NCBI GenBank assembly: GCA_003170135.1
Contig: PMZR01000043.1
Location: forward strand, 35,703 to 99,702
Source of the DNA: Acidobacteriota bacterium
GTDB lineage: Bacteria; Acidobacteriota; Vicinamibacteria; Vicinamibacterales; Fen-181
Length of the DNA stretch: 64,000 bases
Reading direction: 5' to 3'
In this document: one piece after another, positions 39,318 through 49,452 of the stretch
Layout of the letters: each line of letters starts with the position of its first letter
Numbering within the stretch: position 1 is the stretch's first letter
The notes under the pieces: generated by a model
Told to the model about the DNA's origin: nothing
Databases searched by the model: none
Seen by the model: only the letters and a program-made list of their open reading frames with translations
Position numbers and translations under genes: made by a program

Positions 39318-41345
39318 GTGGCGAATCCACCACCTGAACACGCGGCACGACCGTCCTTTGACGCTCCGCCCACGCCGTCGAAACAAGCCGCCCGGGTGCG
39401 GCCGCGTTGGCGGTCGCAATCCTGGTGGCTGATCTTCCTCGTGCTCACACTCGCCAATTACGCGATCACGCAGGTGTTCTTCGCGGAACCGTCCTCGATC
39501 ACCATCCCGTATAGCTTCTTCAAGACGCAGGTCGAGGCGGGCAATGTCGGCGACGTGACCAGCGTGGGGAATTCGATCCAGGGGACCTTCAGGACGAAGG
39601 TCACCTACCCTCCGGAGAAATCGCCGGCGCCGGCTGCCAAGTCACCAGCCTCGCCTCCCGCGGCGCCGCCCAAGGGCTCGACCTCGACGCACTTCAAGAC
39701 GCAGCGACCGGACTTTGCCGATCAGGATCTCGAGCGGCGTCTCGACGAGAAGGGTGCTGTCATCAACGCCGTCGACGAGAACGCGTCGTCCTGGTACAAG
39801 CTGTTGATCAGCTTTGGTCCGACCCTGCTGCTGGTGGGCGCCTTTGTCTGGTTCACTCGCCGCGCGGCGGCGGCGGCCGGTGGCGGGCTGTTCAGTCTCG
39901 GGACCAGCCGCGCCAAGCGCTACAGCGAAGAGCAGCCGAAGGTCACCTTCGACGATGTCGCCGGGATCGACGAGGCCGAGAACGAGCTGGTCGAGATCGT
40001 CGATTTCCTGAAGAACCCCACCAAGTACCAGCGGCTCGGGGGCACCGTGCCGAAGGGAGTGCTGCTGGTCGGCGCCCCCGGAACCGGCAAGACGCTGCTG
40101 GCCCGCGCGATTGCCGGGCAGGCGGGCGTCCCCTTCTTCAGCCTCGCCGCGTCGGAGTTCATCGAGATGATCGTCGGCGTGGGCGCGTCCCGCGTGCGCG
40201 ACCTGTTCAAGCAGGCGCGGGAGGCGGCGCCCGCAATCATCTTCATCGACGAACTGGACGCCATCGGCCGCACGCGCGGCAGCGGCGCGCAGCTGGGCGG
40301 CCACGACGAGCGCGAGCAGACCTTGAACCAGATCCTGACCGAGATGGACGGCTTCGACTCCCGCGAAGGCGTCATCGTCCTGGCGGCCACCAATCGCGCC
40401 GACGTGCTCGACCAGGCGCTGCTGCGTCCCGGGCGCTTCGACCGGCGCGTCGTGGTCCAGCGGCCCGACCGGGCCGGGCGCGCCGCCATTCTCAAGGTGC
40501 ACACCCGGAAGGTCCCGCTGGGGCCGGACGTGTCGCTCGAGCGCATTGCTGCCGAAACGCCCGGCCTGGTCGGCGCCGAGTTGCGCAACCTGGTCAACGA
40601 GGCGGCGTTGCTGGCGGCGCGCAAGGACGCAAGCGCGGTTGGTGCCGAGGACTTCGCCGAAGCGCTCCAGAAGATCACGCTCGGGCCGGCTCGCAACATC
40701 CTGCTCACGGCGGCGGATCGGGAGCGCACCGCTTACCACGAGTCGGGGCACGCGCTGCTGGCGTTGCTCATACCGGGCAGTGACCCGGTTCACCGCGTGT
40801 CGATCGTGCCACGGGGCATGGCGCTCGGAGCGACGTATCAGCTCCCCGTCGACGATCGGACCAGCTACGCCGAGGACTATCTGCAGGCGCGCATCACCTG
40901 CGCACTGGGCGGCCGCGCGGCCGAGAAGCTGGTTTATGGAGTGACGACCACGGGCGCCGAGAACGACCTGCAGCAGGTCACCGAGATCGCCCGCCACATG
41001 GTGTTGCGCTGGGGAATGAGCGAGAAGCTCGGCCCGATCAGCTTCGTGGCGCCGCAGGACGAGGGCCTGCCGCCGGCCTTCCAGCACCAGCCTTACAGCG
41101 ACGCCACCTCGGAGCTGATCGATGCCGAAGTCCGCCACATCGTCGAGGACAGCCACCGGGACGCCGACCGGCTGCTGGCCGCGCACCGCGACAAACTGGA
41201 AGCGCTCGCCCACGCCCTGTTGAAGGCCGAGTCGCTCAACGAGAAGGAAATCTGGGACGCCACGGGCCTCGTCGATCGCCCCAGCCAGGAACAGGAGACG
41301 CCAGTCCGGCCTGGCGCCCAGGTTGTCACATCGCCGGACCCATAG
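39318..41345 (+). CDS. ftsH: ATP-dependent zinc metalloprotease FtsH
   Basis: A 675-residue membrane AAA+ protease from a GTG at 39318 with GGAG upstream. Two membrane helices ([20 protein letters not shown] and [17 protein letters not shown]) flank a periplasmic part with a proline-rich insert. AAA domain: Walker A GAPGTGKT (252-259), Walker [12 protein letters not shown], second region of homology [20 protein letters not shown]. Protease: HESGH (474-478; usual form HEAGH) and the third ligand in [11 protein letters not shown]. It degrades misassembled membrane proteins and regulators. Confidence 0.93.
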   Translation: MANPPPEHAARPSFDAPPTPSKQAARVRPRWRSQSWWLIFLVLTLANYAITQVFFAEPSSITIPYSFFKTQVEAGNVGDVTSVGNSIQGTFRTKVTYPPEKSPAPAAKSPASPPAAPPKGSTSTHFKTQRPDFADQDLERRLDEKGAVINAVDENASSWYKLLISFGPTLLLVGAFVWFTRRAAAAAGGGLFSLGTSRAKRYSEEQPKVTFDDVAGIDEAENELVEIVDFLKNPTKYQRLGGTVPKGVLLVGAPGTGKTLLARAIAGQAGVPFFSLAASEFIEMIVGVGASRVRDLFKQAREAAPAIIFIDELDAIGRTRGSGAQLGGHDEREQTLNQILTEMDGFDSREGVIVLAATNRADVLDQALLRPGRFDRRVVVQRPDRAGRAAILKVHTRKVPLGPDVSLERIAAETPGLVGAELRNLVNEAALLAARKDASAVGAEDFAEALQKITLGPARNILLTAADRERTAYHESGHALLALLIPGSDPVHRVSIVPRGMALGATYQLPVDDRTSYAEDYLQARITCALGGRAAEKLVYGVTTTGAENDLQQVTEIARHMVLRWGMSEKLGPISFVAPQDEGLPPAFQHQPYSDATSELIDAEVRHIVEDSHRDADRLLAAHRDKLEALAHALLKAESLNEKEIWDATGLVDRPSQEQETPVRPGAQVVTSPDP

Positions 41346-41366
41346 CCGGACCGCCGCCCGCGTGCG

Positions 41367-41519
41367 TCACACGACGGCGCGGCCCCGCACGAAATGCCAG
41401 ACCAGGGCAATCACGGCCACAACCAGCAACGCATGGATCAGTCCGCCGGTCACGTGGAAGATGACCCAGCCGAAGATCCAGCAAATCAGGAAGACGAAAA
41501 ACAGCGCCAGAAACATCAT
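41367..41519 (-). CDS. Lmo0937-type small membrane protein
   Basis: A 50-residue protein, not detected by length cut-offs. Two short membrane helices, with FFVFLICWIFGWVIFHVTGG, then LIHALLVVAVIALVWHFVRG. This is the pattern of the lmo0937/DUF5670 family (short, two helices with a 'GG.iH.LLviAvi' core). Its ATG overlaps the CsbD stop (ATGA), so both are made from one transcript. Confidence 0.7.
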   Translation of the reverse strand: MMFLALFFVFLICWIFGWVIFHVTGGLIHALLVVAVIALVWHFVRGRAVV

Positions 41520-41728
41520 GCACCCCGTTTCACCACCGTAGCGACACGCGCAATCGCGTCGCCGGCCTTGCGGCCTATCCGACCCACAGCGGCTTCACCC
41601 TTCCCCACGGTTTCATCGACCTGACCTTCAGCCTTCAACTCGTCGTCGCCTGTCAACGTGCCGACGGCTTGCTTGACCTTGCCCTTCGCCTGATCGACCT
41701 TCCCGTCGCGCTCGTTCTTGTTCCACAT
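41516..41728 (-). CDS. CsbD-family stress protein
   Basis: A 70-residue hydrophilic protein starting MWNKNERDGKVDQAKGKVKQ, followed by AVGTLTGDDELKAEGQVDET, a clear CsbD pattern. The last ~25 residues are basic. CsbD proteins accumulate under general stress; their molecular role is not settled. The gene is divergent from the DksA/TraR-type gene across an inverted-repeat region. Confidence 0.85.
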   Translation of the reverse strand: MWNKNERDGKVDQAKGKVKQAVGTLTGDDELKAEGQVDETVGKGEAAVGRIGRKAGDAIARVATVVKRGA

Positions 41729-41742
41729 GTGAACCCTCCACA

Positions 41743-41861
41743 ACCCAGCATGCGGCACATCGCGGGCGCGCGTCTGTGCGCTTGTGAACAGGTGGTACGG
41801 CGTCAGGGCAAGGTGTTCACAACCGCACAGACGCGCGCGAACTCTTCCGGCATGCTTGGGT
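41743..41861. promoter_or_regulatory. Long imperfect inverted repeat in divergent control region
   Basis: Bases 41743-41790 and the reverse complement of 41814-41861 align over 48 bases, with the inner ~23 nearly identical (GCGCGTCTGTGCG ... TTGTGAACA) and ACCCA...GCATGC conserved at the outer edge. The 23-base centre is asymmetric. Reading outward each arm gives TGTTCACAA then CGCACAGACGCGCG, so the csbD operon and the dksA/traR-type gene have the same control sequence. Confidence 0.75.
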
Positions 41862-41877
41862 GCGCAAGGAGCCACAC

Positions 41878-42294
41878 ATGACCGACACGACCGCGCGGGA
41901 CACGCATCTTCGGGGCATCCTGCTGGCTCGCCGAGGCGAGGTACAAGAGGACGTCCAGCGCCGCATCCGCGACGGCCGGACCGACCGGCCGATCGACGTG
42001 CGGGACGAGATGGAACACTGCGACGGCGACATCTGCAAGGATGTCGAGTTTGCGCTGCTCCAGATGAAGGCTGAGACGTTGCGGCGGGTCGAGGAGGCGC
42101 TCGGTCAGCTCGACGCCGGCACATACGGACGGTGCTTCCAGTGCGGCGTCGAGATCTCGGAGACACGACTCCTGGCGTTGCCGTTCGCGGTACGGTGCAA
42201 GACGTGTGAAGAGAGACGCGAGCAGGTTCACGCGCAGACGCAGCGGCGCGCCGAACAGCACTCAAGCTTCTTGTCCCTTTCGGACATGGGCTAG
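41878..42294 (+). CDS. DksA/TraR-type C4 zinc-finger protein
   Basis: A 138-residue protein from the ATG at 41878. It has a coiled N-terminal part (HLRGILLARRGEVQEDVQRR, 'DVEFALLQMKAETLRRVEEA') and a C-terminal zinc finger CFQCGVEISETRLLALP ... CKTCEE, i.e. CxxC-x17-CxxC as in DksA/TraR. Members bind RNA polymerase in the secondary channel or act as stress regulators. The divergent csbD operon shares its control region, suggesting coordinate stress expression. Confidence 0.82.
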   Translation: MTDTTARDTHLRGILLARRGEVQEDVQRRIRDGRTDRPIDVRDEMEHCDGDICKDVEFALLQMKAETLRRVEEALGQLDAGTYGRCFQCGVEISETRLLALPFAVRCKTCEERREQVHAQTQRRAEQHSSFLSLSDMG

Positions 42295-42396
42295 CGGGGC
42301 TGGCAACCGTCGGGGTCAACGGGCGTCGACAATCCGCGGGCGGGCAAGCCCGCGCGCAAGGCGGGCCAATCCTGCTCGCACAGAGAGGCAACGAAC

Positions 42397-42594
42397 ATGC
42401 GATTCATCCACCTGTTTCTCGCCGGGTACTTCGTGCTCGTGATCGGTATCGGCCTGGCCTTGTGGCAGACCGGCGTGTTCAACCACGTCGCGCCGATCTG
42501 GATCGGAATCGGCGTGCTGGCGGCCGTCGGGATCGGGATCATGCTCTCCGTCTCATCGGGGAAGCCGACGGTCACGGAGGAAATGCAGAAATGA
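42397..42594 (+). CDS. Small two-helix membrane protein
   Basis: A 65-residue protein starting MRFIHLFLAGYFVLVIGIGL, with a second helix (IWIGIGVLAAVGIGIMLSVS) and a polar tail. It follows the DksA-type gene by about 100 bases on the same strand. No family recognised. Confidence 0.55.
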   Translation: MRFIHLFLAGYFVLVIGIGLALWQTGVFNHVAPIWIGIGVLAAVGIGIMLSVSSGKPTVTEEMQK

Positions 42595-42628
42595 TCGCGG
42601 AACGGTAGGGGAAGGAAGGGCCGGGCGG

Positions 42629-42853
42629 TCACGCCGTCCTCAGCCGGACGGACAGGTACACGCCCAAGGTCACGTTCATCAGCAGGCCCGCGAGCGAGAC
42701 GATCGCGATCGAGCCTCCGAGAATGAACTGGAGACAGACGCCAGCCCCCCACCACGCTGCGACGACGAGAGGACGCGACAGGAGGCCACCCAGCCACAGG
42801 AGCATGAACAGCACGCCGCTGGCGACCGCCGGGATCAGGGAGAGAAATGGCAC
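42629..42853 (-). CDS. Small membrane protein
   Basis: A 74-residue protein, GTG start at 42853 preferred (GGAG about ten bases upstream; the frame is open 11 codons further). It has three hydrophobic stretches (LIPAVASGVLFMLLWLGGLL, VVAAWWGAGVCLQFIL, IAIVSLAGLLMNVTLGVYL). No family recognised. Confidence 0.5.
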   Translation of the reverse strand: MPFLSLIPAVASGVLFMLLWLGGLLSRPLVVAAWWGAGVCLQFILGGSIAIVSLAGLLMNVTLGVYLSVRLRTA

Positions 42854-42892
42854 GTGGTCGCATTCTCCTGCACGGCACGGGCGCACCGCGGT

Positions 42893-43168
42893 TCAGGTCG
42901 TCGTGATCTCGACCGGCACCGACTGGGGCACCCAGAGGACATGGTTCGAGACCGTCCGGCGCGGCGTGATGCAGCCGCAGCGGACGCGGAACGGCGGTGA
43001 CGCCGCCCGGATCGCTTCGATGTTGACCATCGAGCGGGCATCACCCCAGAACGCGATCATGCCGAGACTGGTCTCACATTCCAGGCACGAGCTGTTGTTG
43101 GGCGCGGGCATGAGGGCACCGACGCGGCGGACTTCGAACTCGCGGATCGTGGGCTTCTGATACGCCAT
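42893..43168 (-). CDS. Hypothetical protein
   Basis: A 91-residue protein, MAYQKPTIREFEVRRVGALM, with two Cys pairs (SSCLECETS, VRCGCITPRR) and a beta-rich end. It lies between a small membrane gene and a gap of about 350 bases, all on the minus strand. Not recognised. Confidence 0.45.
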   Translation of the reverse strand: MAYQKPTIREFEVRRVGALMPAPNNSSCLECETSLGMIAFWGDARSMVNIEAIRAASPPFRVRCGCITPRRTVSNHVLWVPQSVPVEITTT

Positions 43169-43522
43169 GCGCGAATGTTAACCGACTTCGGCTCGTTTTG
43201 GCAGATCTCTGCCGGTCAGGGTCCGCAGTTTTCGGCGTGCGGGCCGCCGGGAACGCGCGGCGCTCGGCGAGTTGCAGCTTCCGCGTGACGACACCCAGCC
43301 GCAGATTTCGCAGATTCCCGCAGATTCAGACACCGGGACTTCGACGTGCGGCCCGGCCGTGGCCGGCCGCCCGCAGCCGTCGCGACGCGACGGCTGTCGA
43401 AGTCCCGCTGTCCACGTATGCCGCGGAAGCTAGGTTGCCATCGCGCGCGGGAACTTGCCGCATCGGCGAAAATCTGCGTGAAGCTGCGGCCCTTGACCGT
43501 AGATTACGGCGCGAGGAGGGCG
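43169..43522. other. Intergenic stretch without a supported gene
   Basis: No frame with a ribosome site and plausible composition is visible. The stretch contains the ADOP gene's downstream region and short Pro/Arg-type chance frames only. No clear hairpin-plus-T-run terminator is seen. Confidence 0.5.
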
Positions 43523-46114
43523 TTACTCGTAGCGCAGGGCGGTCGTCGGCGCGATCCTCGTCGCCCGCAGCGCGGGCAGCAGCGACGCGAGCGCGGCGGC
43601 AGCGGCGAGGATGGCCAGGCCCACGCCCAGCGTGAACGGATCCTGCGCGCCGACGCCAAACAGGAATGCCCGGACCAGGCGCGTGAGCACGAGCGCCGAC
43701 GGGATGCCGATGGCGGCGCCGCCGCCGACCAGCAGCACGCCGTCGCGCAGCACCAGCCACAGCACCGAGGATCGGGGCGCGCCGAGCGCCATCCGGATGC
43801 CGATCTCGCGCGTGCGACGCGACACCGTGTAGGCGATCACGCCGTAGAGGCCGACACCCGCCAGCAGCAGCGCCAGCAGGCCAAAGAACCCGGACAGCGT
43901 CGCGATCAGCCGCTCGACGACGATGTCCTCGTCGATCTGTTCCTGCATGGTCCGCGACGCGAGGACCGGGATCGCCGCGTCGATCCCCATCACCTGGCGC
44001 CGCACCGCGGCGACAATCGCGGCATCGTCGCGACCCGTGCGGATGCAGAGCACCTTCGGCTCCGGGCCGGGACGCCAGACCGGGAGGTAAATCATCGGCT
44101 GGACCGCCTCGCGCAGGCCGAAGTAGCGCGCGTCGCGGACGACGCCGACGATCTCGCAGGCGCGCGCCGCGTCGTATTCTTCTTGCAGGCACACGTGCAT
44201 CCCGACCGGGTTGCGGCCGCCATAGAACCGCTTCGCCATGCTCTCGCTGACGATCGCGACGTGCGGTCCAGGCACGTCGACGTCGCGCCCGCCGGAAAGC
44301 AGCCGCTCGGGCGGATCCGGCGAGTAGGCGGGGTTGTCCTGGTCGCGGAAGTCGCGCCCGAGGAGCATCTGGATGCCGACGGTCTCGAAGTACCGCGGCC
44401 CGACCGTGTTGAACTCGACCGACTTGTCTTCGTCCGCCTTGAACGTGTAGCCCTCCGGCCGGAAATCGCCGTTCCATTGCATCCCGGTCAGCGGGGTGAT
44501 GGTGGCCAGGCTCACCGATTGCACGCCCGGCTGACGTTCGACGCCGGCCCGCAGCCGCTCGTAGAAGTCGCGCAACCGCTGCCCCTTGTAGCCGCTGCGG
44601 CTCGGATCGATCGAGACGAGCATGGTGTGGTCGCGCCGGAACCCGGTGTCGAGGTCGCGCAGGTTCTGCAGCGTCCGCACGAACAGCCCGGCGCCCACCA
44701 GCAGCAGCAGCGACAGCGCCACCTGCACCACCACCAGCGTCTTGCGCAGCGTGACGCGCGATCGGCGGCGGCCGCGCCGCCCCGCAAACGCCGGATTCCC
44801 CGAACTATCGTCCTTGAGCGCCGGCACGAGATCGGGCCGCGTGGACAGCAGCGCGGGAGCGAGGCCGAACAGCGCGCCCGTCAGCAGCGACACGGCAAAG
44901 GTGAAGGCCAGCAGCCGCAGGTCCGGCGAGACCTGCAGGTCCACCTGCGAGAAGCGCGACTGCGGCATGAAGCCGAGCAGCAGGTGCACGCAGCCGTACG
45001 CGAAGACCAGGCCGACGACGCCGCCCAGCAGCCCGAGGACGATGCTCTCGACGAGCAACTGGCCGGCCAGGCGCGAACGGCTCGCGCCGACGGCCAGGCG
45101 GACGGCCATCTCGCGCTGGCGGGCGGCGCCGCGGGCCAGCATCAGGCTGGCGACATTCGCGCACGCGATGAGCAGCACCAGCCCCACCACCACCATCAGC
45201 ACGACCAGCGGCTTCTCGAGCGTGTTGCGCACAGACGACCAGCCGCGGGCGGCGGGCAGCAGCACGACCGGCTGGCCGGCGTTGGCCGATCCGCTCCTGG
45301 GTGACGCGCGCCGCTCGGCGGCCTCCTGGTCGCGATACGTGACCGTCAGCTGCGCCTGCGCCCGCGCCACGTTCGCGCCGGGCGCGAGCCGCCCGGTCAC
45401 CTGGATCCACCAGTAGTGCCGCGTGTTCCAGATCGCCAGCGGGACGCCGGCGGTTTCGGTCTGCATCGCGATCGGAATGAACACGTTCGGCGAAGAGGTC
45501 ACGTCGAGTCCACGAAACCCGCGGCGCGCGACGCCGACGATCGTGAACGGGTAGCCGTTCAGCCGCACCGTGCGGCCGACCACGCGCGGATCGGCCGCGA
45601 ACCGGCGCTGCCAGTAGTCGTAGCCGAGCACCGCGTAGGGCGACGCGCCGAACTGTCGATCGTCGGCCGCGTTGAGCAGGTGTCCGATCGCCGGTTCGAC
45701 GCCGAGGACGTCGAAGTAGTTGCCGGACACGGCCGAGGTATAGGCCAGTTCGGTGCCGCCATCGCCAGATGCCGCGCCGGCCACCTGCAGCCCCAGCGGC
45801 TGCGGACTGCTGTAGGCGGCCAGGCCCGTGAACGAGCGGACCCGATCGCGAAAGGCGCAGTAGTCCGGATAGTCCCAGCTGACCGACGGCCGGTCCCTGA
45901 AGTTCCTCGCCACCTGGTAGAGCTCGTACGGGGCGCGCACGGGCAGCAGCTTCAGGAGCATCGTGTCGATGAGCGAGAAGATCGCGGTGTTGGCGCCGAT
46001 GCCGAGTGCGAGCGACAGCACCGCGATCGCCGACGCGCCCGGCGTCTTGCGGATCATGCGGATTGCGTAGCGCAACTCGCTGGCGCGATGGTCGGCCCAC
46101 GTTCCGAGCGTCAC
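43523..46114 (-). CDS. ADOP-type ABC transporter permease
   Basis: An 863-residue protein of the acidobacterial duplicated orphan permease type: two FtsX/MacB permease halves in one chain. Residues ~15-85 carry the '[20 protein letters not shown]...[16 protein letters not shown]' opening, followed by a large periplasmic domain, three helices, then a second half with '[20 protein letters not shown]' and the last helices ([13 protein letters not shown] motif, '[19 protein letters not shown]' end). No ATPase is encoded next to it. ADOP proteins occur in many copies in Acidobacteriota. Confidence 0.88.
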   Translation of the reverse strand: MTLGTWADHRASELRYAIRMIRKTPGASAIAVLSLALGIGANTAIFSLIDTMLLKLLPVRAPYELYQVARNFRDRPSVSWDYPDYCAFRDRVRSFTGLAAYSSPQPLGLQVAGAASGDGGTELAYTSAVSGNYFDVLGVEPAIGHLLNAADDRQFGASPYAVLGYDYWQRRFAADPRVVGRTVRLNGYPFTIVGVARRGFRGLDVTSSPNVFIPIAMQTETAGVPLAIWNTRHYWWIQVTGRLAPGANVARAQAQLTVTYRDQEAAERRASPRSGSANAGQPVVLLPAARGWSSVRNTLEKPLVVLMVVVGLVLLIACANVASLMLARGAARQREMAVRLAVGASRSRLAGQLLVESIVLGLLGGVVGLVFAYGCVHLLLGFMPQSRFSQVDLQVSPDLRLLAFTFAVSLLTGALFGLAPALLSTRPDLVPALKDDSSGNPAFAGRRGRRRSRVTLRKTLVVVQVALSLLLLVGAGLFVRTLQNLRDLDTGFRRDHTMLVSIDPSRSGYKGQRLRDFYERLRAGVERQPGVQSVSLATITPLTGMQWNGDFRPEGYTFKADEDKSVEFNTVGPRYFETVGIQMLLGRDFRDQDNPAYSPDPPERLLSGGRDVDVPGPHVAIVSESMAKRFYGGRNPVGMHVCLQEEYDAARACEIVGVVRDARYFGLREAVQPMIYLPVWRPGPEPKVLCIRTGRDDAAIVAAVRRQVMGIDAAIPVLASRTMQEQIDEDIVVERLIATLSGFFGLLALLLAGVGLYGVIAYTVSRRTREIGIRMALGAPRSSVLWLVLRDGVLLVGGGAAIGIPSALVLTRLVRAFLFGVGAQDPFTLGVGLAILAAAAALASLLPALRATRIAPTTALRYE

Positions 46115-46185
46115 GATTGCCTCCCGCAGATTGGACGGTCGCGCGGGCGAGCAGTTGGCCCGCGGGCGCGATTATAGGACGAACA

Positions 46186-46270
46186 GGTGCGCGGTGCGGG
46201 GTGCGACGTGCGACGTGCGATGTGCGGGGTGCGAGGTGCGGCGTGCGGGGTGCGGTGCCGGGTGCGTGCT
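46186..46270. repeat. GTGC-type 7-bp tandem repeat array
   Basis: About eleven degenerate units of the form NNNGTGC on the plus strand (e.g. GACGTGC, GACGTGC, GATGTGC, GGGGTGC, GAGGTGC, GGCGTGC). It lies in the intergenic region upstream of the ADOP gene, on the strand opposite to it. Confidence 0.82.
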
Positions 46271-46469
46271 CGAAAACTACGAGATCCAGCCGGTGCTGCT
46301 GAGGGCCGTCAAGCGCGAGAAGTGACCGCTGTCACCGAGGTGACAGGTACGGTCGCGGTGTCGCGCAAAGCGTACGCTTTCTTCCGCTCCGCGAAAGCGT
46401 CCGGGCCGCACGAGGCCGGCGACGACGTGGATCGGCCCTGTTTTGCGGCTTTGCCGGGACGCGGCTGGC

Positions 46470-46485
46470 TGGCACGTGATTTGAT
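46470..46485 (+). promoter_or_regulatory. Sigma-54-like promoter
   Basis: TGGCACG (46470-46476), four bases, TTGAT (46481-46485). This equals the sigma-54 consensus TGGCAYR-N4-TTGCW except for A instead of C in the -12 GC. Spacing is exact. Predicted start is near 46496. Confidence 0.45.
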
Positions 46486-46496
46486 ATATCGGATGG

Positions 46497-46758
46497 TGAC
46501 ATGGCGGGGCGCCCAAACCCCCCGGACGAGCGATCGTTCGTTGGGCCAACGCCATGTTCTCTGGCGTCAGGGGTTCGATCGGCCGCGCGCCCGCGGCGTA
46601 TGACCGCGTTCCGTGCGAGCCGTCGAATCCCGTCGTTTCCCGCCCGCTACAACCACCGGTAAACGCAGATCGCGCGCGGGCGTATTCCCCAATTAGAGGT
46701 CGATCGCCTCCCATACCCGTGTCCTTGGGGAGGCTCCATGCGGAGTCTCCCCATTTTT
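46497..46758 (+). ncRNA. Candidate small RNA ending at an orphan terminator
   Basis: From the sigma-54-like start to the terminator, about 260 bases of plus strand hold no convincing coding sequence. No plus-strand gene lies before the terminator: the nearest gene to the left runs the other way. A terminator with no gene before it implies a non-coding transcript. No known RNA family (tmRNA, SRP, RNase P) was recognised. Confidence 0.4.
46727..46758 (+). terminator. Rho-independent terminator
   Basis: GGGGAGGCTCC (46727-46737) pairs with GGAGTCTCCCC (46742-46752) around an ATGC loop, 11 base pairs with one G-T, followed by ATTTTT (46753-46758). On the other strand the stem is not followed by T, so it works on the plus strand. 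Confidence 0.8.
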
Positions 46759-46850
46759 CGCGCCGGCCGCGTCCCGCCCGTTGTCTCTGCCCTGTCGCGC
46801 GTGCGGCTGATGTGCTCTATCCTCCTGCGCGCACGCGATCTGCCGCGTCG

Positions 46851-47003
46851 ATGAAACCTGGCGGCATCCTCATCGTCGTGCTGCTCCTGACGGTCCCCGC
46901 GGTCCTGGCGGCGATCTCGCGGGCGGCAGGACTCGCGTCCGGCGCCGCCGCGGTCGCTGTTCTGGTCTACCTCGTCCTCAGGAACGAACGCACGCAGCCG
47001 TGA
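46851..47003 (+). CDS. Small two-helix membrane protein
   Basis: A 50-residue protein, MKPGGILIVVLLLTVPAVLA, then 'AAAVAVLVYLVLRNERTQP': two membrane segments and a charged end. No good ribosome site is seen. Could be real or chance. Confidence 0.4.
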   Translation: MKPGGILIVVLLLTVPAVLAAISRAAGLASGAAAVAVLVYLVLRNERTQP

Positions 47004-47185
47004 TGCGGCCAGGCTGAGAGAGCGCACCGCGTTGTGTGCTGGCCGCGCGCGCCTGCCGCTCTTGACGAGCGGACACCAGCGGCGTACCGTTAAGGGTTGC
47101 CTCGCCCTCCCGACCCGCTCACCGTTGACATTCGCATTGATGGCTCCCCGATGAGGCTCATGCACCATTTCCACGAAAGGTGATT

Positions 47186-49438
47186 GTGGCGTCCGACACC
47201 CAGACGACTCGCGCCGCAGGCGTGACCGGCCACGGGCCGGTTCGCGTCGTCGTCGCGACGACCATCTTCCTCTCGTTCATCTCCTTCTGGCGCGCCGCGG
47301 CGATCGTGCTGGCCGACCTGGGGTCGTCGGCGTTCTACGCCGGCGGCATCGCGGAACAGGCGGTCGGCAAGGCGGCGCCCTGGTTCATCCTCGGCGTGAT
47401 GCTCTTCTCCTACGCCGTGCGGGCGATCTACATCGAAAGTTCGATCATGTTCGTCCGCGGCGGCGTGTACCGCGTCGTCAAGGAGGCGATGGGCGGCACG
47501 CTGGCGAAGATGTCGGTGTCGGCGCTGCTCTTCGACTACGTGCTGACCGGGCCGATTAGCGCCGTGTCGGCCGGCCAGTACATCGTCGGCCTCATCAACC
47601 AGGTGGCGCGGCTCCTCAATTACCCGCAGTTCGCGCTGCCGGCCAACGAGACGTCCGCCGTCCTGGCGGCGGCCGTCATCATCTATTTCTGGTGGCGCAA
47701 CACGCAGGGGCTGCGTGAATCCAGTTCCGACGCGCTGCGGATCATGGAGATCACGACGGTCATGATCGTGATCCTGCTGGTCTGGGCGGGCTACACCTTG
47801 CTCGTGCAGGGCGGCCAGCCGGTGCCGTCCCCGACGCGGGCCCATCTCCACTTCTCGCCCGACGCGCTCGGCTGGTTCCGCGGCACCGTGCTGCCCTCGA
47901 TCACGATCATCGCGGTGCTGGTCGGCCTGGGCCACTCGTTTCTCGCGATGAGCGGCTGGGAATCGCTCGCGCAGGTCTACCGCGAGATCGAGCATCCGAA
48001 GCCGCTCAATCTGCGGCGCGCGGCGACGGCCATCTTCTTCTACAGCGTGATCTTCACGGCGTCGGTCAGCTTCCTGGCGGTCGCGCTCATTCCAGATGGC
48101 GAGCGACCGCGGTTCTTCGACAACCTGATCTCCGGCATCGCGATGCACCTGTCGGGTCCGCTCGTCGTGCGGCTCCTGTTCCAGGCGTTCGTCGTCGTGG
48201 TCGGGTTCCTGATGCTGGCCGGCGCGGTGAACACCGCGATCGTGGGCTCGAACGCCGTGGTGAACCGGGTGTCCGAGGATGGCGTGCTGACGGAGTGGTT
48301 CCGCAGGCCGCACCGGAAGTACGGCACGACGTACCGGATCCTGAACGCGATCGTCATCCTGCAGCTGCTCACGGTCATCCTCAGCCGCGGCGACGTGTAC
48401 CTGCTCGGCGAGGCGTACGCGTTCGGCGTCGTCTGGAGCTTCGCGCTGAAGTCGCTGGCCGTGCTGGTGCTGCGGTTCAAGGAGCCCGGCCCGCGCGAGT
48501 GGCGGGTCGGCTGGAACCTGCGGATCGGCCCGGTCGAGCTGCCGATCGGGCTCGCCCTCATCACGATGGGGCTGTTCGCGATCGCGATCGTCAACCTGTT
48601 CACGAAGCAACTCGCGACGATTTCCGGCATCGCCTTCACGGCGGTGCTCTACGTCGCCTTCGTCTTCTCCGAGCGGCAGGCGCACCGGCGCGCGCGGGGA
48701 CGCGATCAGACGATGGACCAGTTCCAGTTGCTGCCGGCAGCCGACGTCGGGCTGGGCGAAGTCGCGGCGCGGCCGGGCAACGTGCTGGTCCCGGTCCGGG
48801 ACTACAACACGTTGAAGCATCTGGCCTGGGCGCTGGACCACACCGACACCGAGAAGCGCGACATCGTCGTCATGACGGTCCGGCTGCTGCAGGGCCCCGA
48901 CACGCCGTTCCGGAACCTCACCGAGGACCAGCTGTTCCTGGACTATGAGCAACTGCTCTTCACCAAGGTCGTGTCGGTCGCGGAACGCCACGGCCGGCCG
49001 GTGAAGCTGCTCGTGGTTCCGGCGAGCAACGTGTTCGACGCGGTCGCGCAGACCGCCGTGCGCCTCGGCTCGGCCGAGATCGTCGTGGGCGAGTCGGCGA
49101 AGTTCGCGGCCGACGAGCAGGCCCGCCTGCTCGGCGAAGCCTGGGAACGAGTGCCCGGCAGCGACAAGCTGCGGACACGGCTGGTCTGCTGCCGCCTGAA
49201 CGGCGACGTGCAGACGTTTGTACTGGGGCCGCACGTGCCGCCGTTGACGACCGAGGATCTGGAGTTGATTCACCGGTTGTGGCTGCAGGCGGTCGGGCCG
49301 ATCGGCCTGCGCCTGCACCACCGCGACGTGGTGCGGGCCGCGCTCGAGGCGTTCGCGCGCGAGATGACCGGACCGGCGCGCGAGCGGGCGCTGAAGGACA
49401 TCCAGCAGCAGGTGGACGAAGCCAAGCGGCCGGAGTGA
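47186..49438 (+). CDS. APC-family amino acid permease with C-terminal cytosolic Usp-like domain
   Basis: About 750 residues; GTG at 47186 chosen because AAAGG lies five bases before it (GTG at 47180 is in frame). Residues ~20-490 carry about twelve membrane helices of an APC transporter (FLSFISFWRAAAIVLADLGS, 'YAVRAIYIESSIMFVRGGVY', 'GHSFLAMSGWESLAQVYREI'). The last ~230 residues are soluble with a Rossmann-like pattern (GNVLVPVRDYNTLKHLAWAL, 'IVVMTVRLLQ', 'SAEIVVGES') as in universal-stress domains. Substrate cannot be told. Confidence 0.8.
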   Translation: MASDTQTTRAAGVTGHGPVRVVVATTIFLSFISFWRAAAIVLADLGSSAFYAGGIAEQAVGKAAPWFILGVMLFSYAVRAIYIESSIMFVRGGVYRVVKEAMGGTLAKMSVSALLFDYVLTGPISAVSAGQYIVGLINQVARLLNYPQFALPANETSAVLAAAVIIYFWWRNTQGLRESSSDALRIMEITTVMIVILLVWAGYTLLVQGGQPVPSPTRAHLHFSPDALGWFRGTVLPSITIIAVLVGLGHSFLAMSGWESLAQVYREIEHPKPLNLRRAATAIFFYSVIFTASVSFLAVALIPDGERPRFFDNLISGIAMHLSGPLVVRLLFQAFVVVVGFLMLAGAVNTAIVGSNAVVNRVSEDGVLTEWFRRPHRKYGTTYRILNAIVILQLLTVILSRGDVYLLGEAYAFGVVWSFALKSLAVLVLRFKEPGPREWRVGWNLRIGPVELPIGLALITMGLFAIAIVNLFTKQLATISGIAFTAVLYVAFVFSERQAHRRARGRDQTMDQFQLLPAADVGLGEVAARPGNVLVPVRDYNTLKHLAWALDHTDTEKRDIVVMTVRLLQGPDTPFRNLTEDQLFLDYEQLLFTKVVSVAERHGRPVKLLVVPASNVFDAVAQTAVRLGSAEIVVGESAKFAADEQARLLGEAWERVPGSDKLRTRLVCCRLNGDVQTFVLGPHVPPLTTEDLELIHRLWLQAVGPIGLRLHHRDVVRAALEAFAREMTGPARERALKDIQQQVDEAKRPE

Positions 49439-49452
49439 GGGACAGATTTCGA

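Noticed and set aside
46497..46758. Known structural RNA (tmRNA, SRP, RNase P, 6S)
   Set aside because: None of the signature segments were found by eye; only an unnamed RNA candidate is kept.
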